From Nonomuraea africana (GTDB taxonomy: Bacteria; Actinomycetota; Actinomycetes; Streptosporangiales; Streptosporangiaceae), in NCBI RefSeq assembly GCF_014873535.1, contig NZ_JADBEF010000001.1, positions 8,680,001-8,744,000 on the forward strand: a stretch of DNA of 64,000 nucleotides. The letters are read 5' to 3'. This document shows, one piece after another, positions 62,160-64,000 of the stretch. Numbering within the stretch: the stretch's first letter is position 1; each line of letters starts with the position of its first letter. The translations under genes were made by a program, and so were the position numbers. A model generated the notes under the pieces. The model ran no database searches, was not told the origin of the DNA, and worked only from the letters and a program-made list of their open reading frames with translations.

Positions 62160-62932
62160 GACGGGAACTGCACGCGGAGTGGACAAAACTGCGCACCACG
62201 ACGGGGACGGGGTGGCTGCTGCTCGCCCTCGTGGTGCTGACCACGGCGGCGAGCGCCGCGGCGGCCGCGACCGTGTCCTGCCCGCCGGCGGGCTGCGACC
62301 ACGACGTGCCCAAGCTCAGCCTCATCGGGGTCCAGCTGGGCCAGGCGGTCGCCGCCATCATGGGCGTCCTGACGATCAGCGGTGAGTACGGCACCGGCCT
62401 GATCCGCACCACCCTGACGGCGATGCCGCGCCGTACCACGGTCCTGGCGGCCAAGGCGGCCATCCTCACCGGCCTGACGTTGGCGGCGGGGACCGCCGCC
62501 GTGCTCGGGTGCGTGCTGGCGGGGCGGCTCATCCTGCCGGGCAACGGGTTCGTCCCCGCGCACGGCCAGGCGCTGCTGTCCCTGGCCGACGGGCCGACCC
62601 TGCGCGCGGCCTGCGGCTCGGTTCTGTACCTTGCGCTGGTCGCCCTGCTCGGTCTCGGCGTCGCCACCGCCGTCAGGGACTCCGCCACGGCCCTCGGGGT
62701 CGTGTTCGGCCTGCTCTACGTCTTCTCGATCCTGCCCTTCATGGTCGCCGACCCGGACTGGCAGCGACTCCTGTGGCGGATCTCGCCGATGAACGCGGGG
62801 CTCGCCATCCAGGCGACCACCCATCTCTCCAGTCTGCCCCTCGGCCCGTGGGCGGGCCTCGGCGTGCTCGCCGCCTGGGCCACCGTCGCACTGCTGGGCG
62901 GCGGGCTGCTGCTGCGACGGCGCGACGCCTGA
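62156..62932 (+). CDS. ABC-2 permease (short form)
   Basis: 258 residues from GTG 62156, with GGAGG in the preceding gene. 'RRELHAEWTKLRTTTGTGWLLL' start, six hydrophobic segments and the same 'GLIRTTL..MPRR..VLAAKA' core as the preceding permease, without the extracellular insert. The two probably form a heterodimer with the ATPase. Confidence 0.9.
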   Translation: MRRELHAEWTKLRTTTGTGWLLLALVVLTTAASAAAAATVSCPPAGCDHDVPKLSLIGVQLGQAVAAIMGVLTISGEYGTGLIRTTLTAMPRRTTVLAAKAAILTGLTLAAGTAAVLGCVLAGRLILPGNGFVPAHGQALLSLADGPTLRAACGSVLYLALVALLGLGVATAVRDSATALGVVFGLLYVFSILPFMVADPDWQRLLWRISPMNAGLAIQATTHLSSLPLGPWAGLGVLAAWATVALLGGGLLLRRRDA

Positions 62933-62933
62933 C

Positions 62934-63519
62934 TCACGCCGACGCGGCTGTCAGCCGATGCGCGTGCCGTGGGTCGAGAGACACCAGGTGAAGGGTGAGG
63001 GCGGCGATGTTCCACGCGTCGTCCTCTCCACGGTGATGCCGTCCCTCCAACGGAAGGCCCGCCACCTCCAAGGCCCGCGCCATCCCCGGGCGCTTCCTCA
63101 GCTCGTATGCCTCGGTGAACACCGCCTTCACGTTCGTGTGCCGCCGGCCGAAGGGGTAAGGGACACCGGTCGCCTGACACTGGCGGGTGAACTGGTGGCG
63201 GTCGTAGTCGCCCCAGCTCGCCCACGGCCGCGTCCCCGCGCCGTGCTCGGCCGCGAGCAGGCGGCAGGCCTCGGCGAAGCCGACGCCCGTGTCCACCTCC
63301 TCCTGCGTCAGACCGGTCAGTTCCGTGCAGAAGGCGCTGACGGTGGAGCGGGCAGGCCGTACGTACGAGGATGCTGTGGCGGGCGACCCGCTCGCCCGCG
63401 TGCAGGTCGACGACTGTCAGGCCGATTTCGATGATCTCGCTGACCGCTCCCGGCGGTGGCTGGCCGTCCCAGCAGGTTGCTTCGACGTCCACGACGTTCA
63501 ACAGCTCGCGGTCCTCCAT
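62934..63519 (-). pseudogene. 3'-5' exonuclease (DEDDh, KapD-like) disrupted by a 4-bp duplication
   Basis: From ATG 63519 the first frame reads 'LLNVVDVEATCWDGQPPPGA' and 'SEIIEIGLTVVDLHAGERV', with the DEDD Asp-Val-Glu motif, until 'HSILV' near 63,365. There the DNA holds a tandem TACG repeat (GTACGTACGG). Removing four bases joins it to 'RPARSTVSAFCTELTGLTQE', 'ASWGDYDRHQFTRQC' and the catalytic 'GRHHRGEDDAWNIAAL' to a stop at 62934. All catalytic residues survive across the two frames, so inactivation is recent, or the locus can switch by slippage. Confidence 0.8.
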
Positions 63520-63577
63520 GCCGCTGAGGGTAGGGGAGGGAGCTCCCGCGCCGCTTCCGATATTTCTCAACTATTCG

Positions 63578-63603
63578 CTCGATGAATACATCGAGTGTAT
63601 AGT
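63578..63603 (+). promoter_or_regulatory. PadR operator and -10
   Basis: The perfect dyad CTCGATG-AATA-CATCGAG (63578-63595) is followed by TATAGT (63598-63603), seven bases before the ATG. A regulator on this dyad would block its own promoter, the usual PadR arrangement. Confidence 0.65.
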
Positions 63604-63610
63604 CGCGATC

Positions 63611-64000
63611 ATGTCAACCGGGCATGTCCTGCTGGGCCTCCTCACCGAGCGCCCCAAACACGGCTATGAGCTCAAGAGGGAGCACGATCACCGCCTTCCC
63701 GGCTCTCGTCCCCTCGCCTACGGCCAGGTCTACGCCACGCTCCAGCGTCTCGAACGCGACGGCTTCGCCGAGGTGGCCGAGACCGTACAGGAGGGCGGTC
63801 CCGAGCGGACCGCCTACGCGATCACCGACAAGGGCAGGGCGGAGCTGGCCAGCTGGCTGGAGCAGCTCGAGCCGCCCGCGCCGTACGTGTCCAGCCCGCT
63901 GTTCGCGCGCGTGGTCGTCGCGACGCTGGCGGGCGGCGGCGCCGACGGCTACCTGCTCAGGCAGCGCGCGGCGCACCTGGCCCGGATGAGGGAGCTGACG
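63611..64000 (+). CDS. PadR-family transcriptional regulator (3' end outside window)
   Basis: 130 residues seen. N-terminal winged helix 'HVLLGLLTERPKHGYELKRE', 'AYGQVYATLQRLERDGFAEV' and 'RTAYAITDKGRAELASWLEQ', then the start of the dimerisation helices. No Shine-Dalgarno; a likely leaderless start behind a self-operator. Genes downstream, probably an efflux pump, would be its targets but are not visible. Confidence 0.9.
   Translation, partial: MSTGHVLLGLLTERPKHGYELKREHDHRLPGSRPLAYGQVYATLQRLERDGFAEVAETVQEGGPERTAYAITDKGRAELASWLEQLEPPAPYVSSPLFARVVVATLAGGGADGYLLRQRAAHLARMRELT

Overview
High-GC actinomycete chromosome. The evidence is very strong GC3 bias, many GTG/TTG starts, ATGA/GTGA start-stop overlaps, mycothiol chemistry (an S-(hydroxymethyl)mycothiol dehydrogenase), a SARP/AfsR-type regulator, a Spo0M-type protein, an acyl-CoA carboxylase epsilon subunit and an IdeR/DmdR-type iron box. 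Overall style fits the Streptosporangiales; that placement is an inference, as there is no rRNA in the window.

Layout. 1-5.6 kb: end of a Tad/Flp-type locus (TadE/G-like tail, a large LysM-BTAD membrane protein with a perfect 3 x 90 bp repeat, a lipoprotein and a secreted protein, translationally coupled). 5.6-8.6 kb: double-MarR regulator divergent from a hemerythrin, a voltage-gated cation channel with a Ca-type filter, and a P-loop protein. 8.7-13.8 kb: Spo0M, Ada-AlkA plus Ogt alkylation repair, then an MFS gene truncated at what looks like an IS200/IS605 (TnpB) right end, with its ArsR-like regulator. 14-20.3 kb: flavoprotein/MFS operon divergent from an AfsR-like regulator, and a NYN-domain protein. 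20.3-28.7 kb: acyl-CoA carboxylase beta/epsilon, ABC exporter, PEP carboxylase, GNAT enzyme, DUF418 protein. 29-33.4 kb: MFS pump, I36-type inhibitor, orphan fdhD behind a decayed formate-dehydrogenase-like gene, birA, decayed ArsR gene. 33.5-42.4 kb: PH-domain protein, class III adenylate cyclase, mscR plus MBL hydrolase, iron-boxed bfd-bfr, two-component system, secreted propeller protein. 42.4-50.4 kb: GtrA, lipoprotein, purK-purE, ugd, acyl-CoA dehydrogenase, MetX-like hydrolase. 50.5-56.3 kb: Tat-type KstD-like flavoprotein, DUF1772 and ABM proteins, a secreted His/Asp repeat protein cut short by a Trp-to-amber change, IS5-type transposase debris. 56.3-64 kb: P450, two-component system divergent from a three-gene ABC system, frameshifted exonuclease, PadR regulator running off the end.

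How it works together. accD/accE, birA, PH protein, adenylate cyclase, GtrA, purK/purE and acyl-CoA dehydrogenase form a scattered version of a block conserved in actinobacteria (biotin ligase beside a biotin-dependent carboxylase). The DNA between holds efflux pumps with local regulators and several decayed genes. Regulation is mostly local: divergent regulator/target pairs with visible dyads or direct repeats, and at least nine genes whose -10-like hexamer lies 6-7 nt before the start codon with no Shine-Dalgarno, as expected for leaderless mRNAs. No tRNA, rRNA, CRISPR array or complete mobile element was found. The best candidates for new biology are the 24-residue His/Asp repeat protein, the orphan TnpB-type RNA/transposon end, and the iron-boxed bfd-bfr unit.
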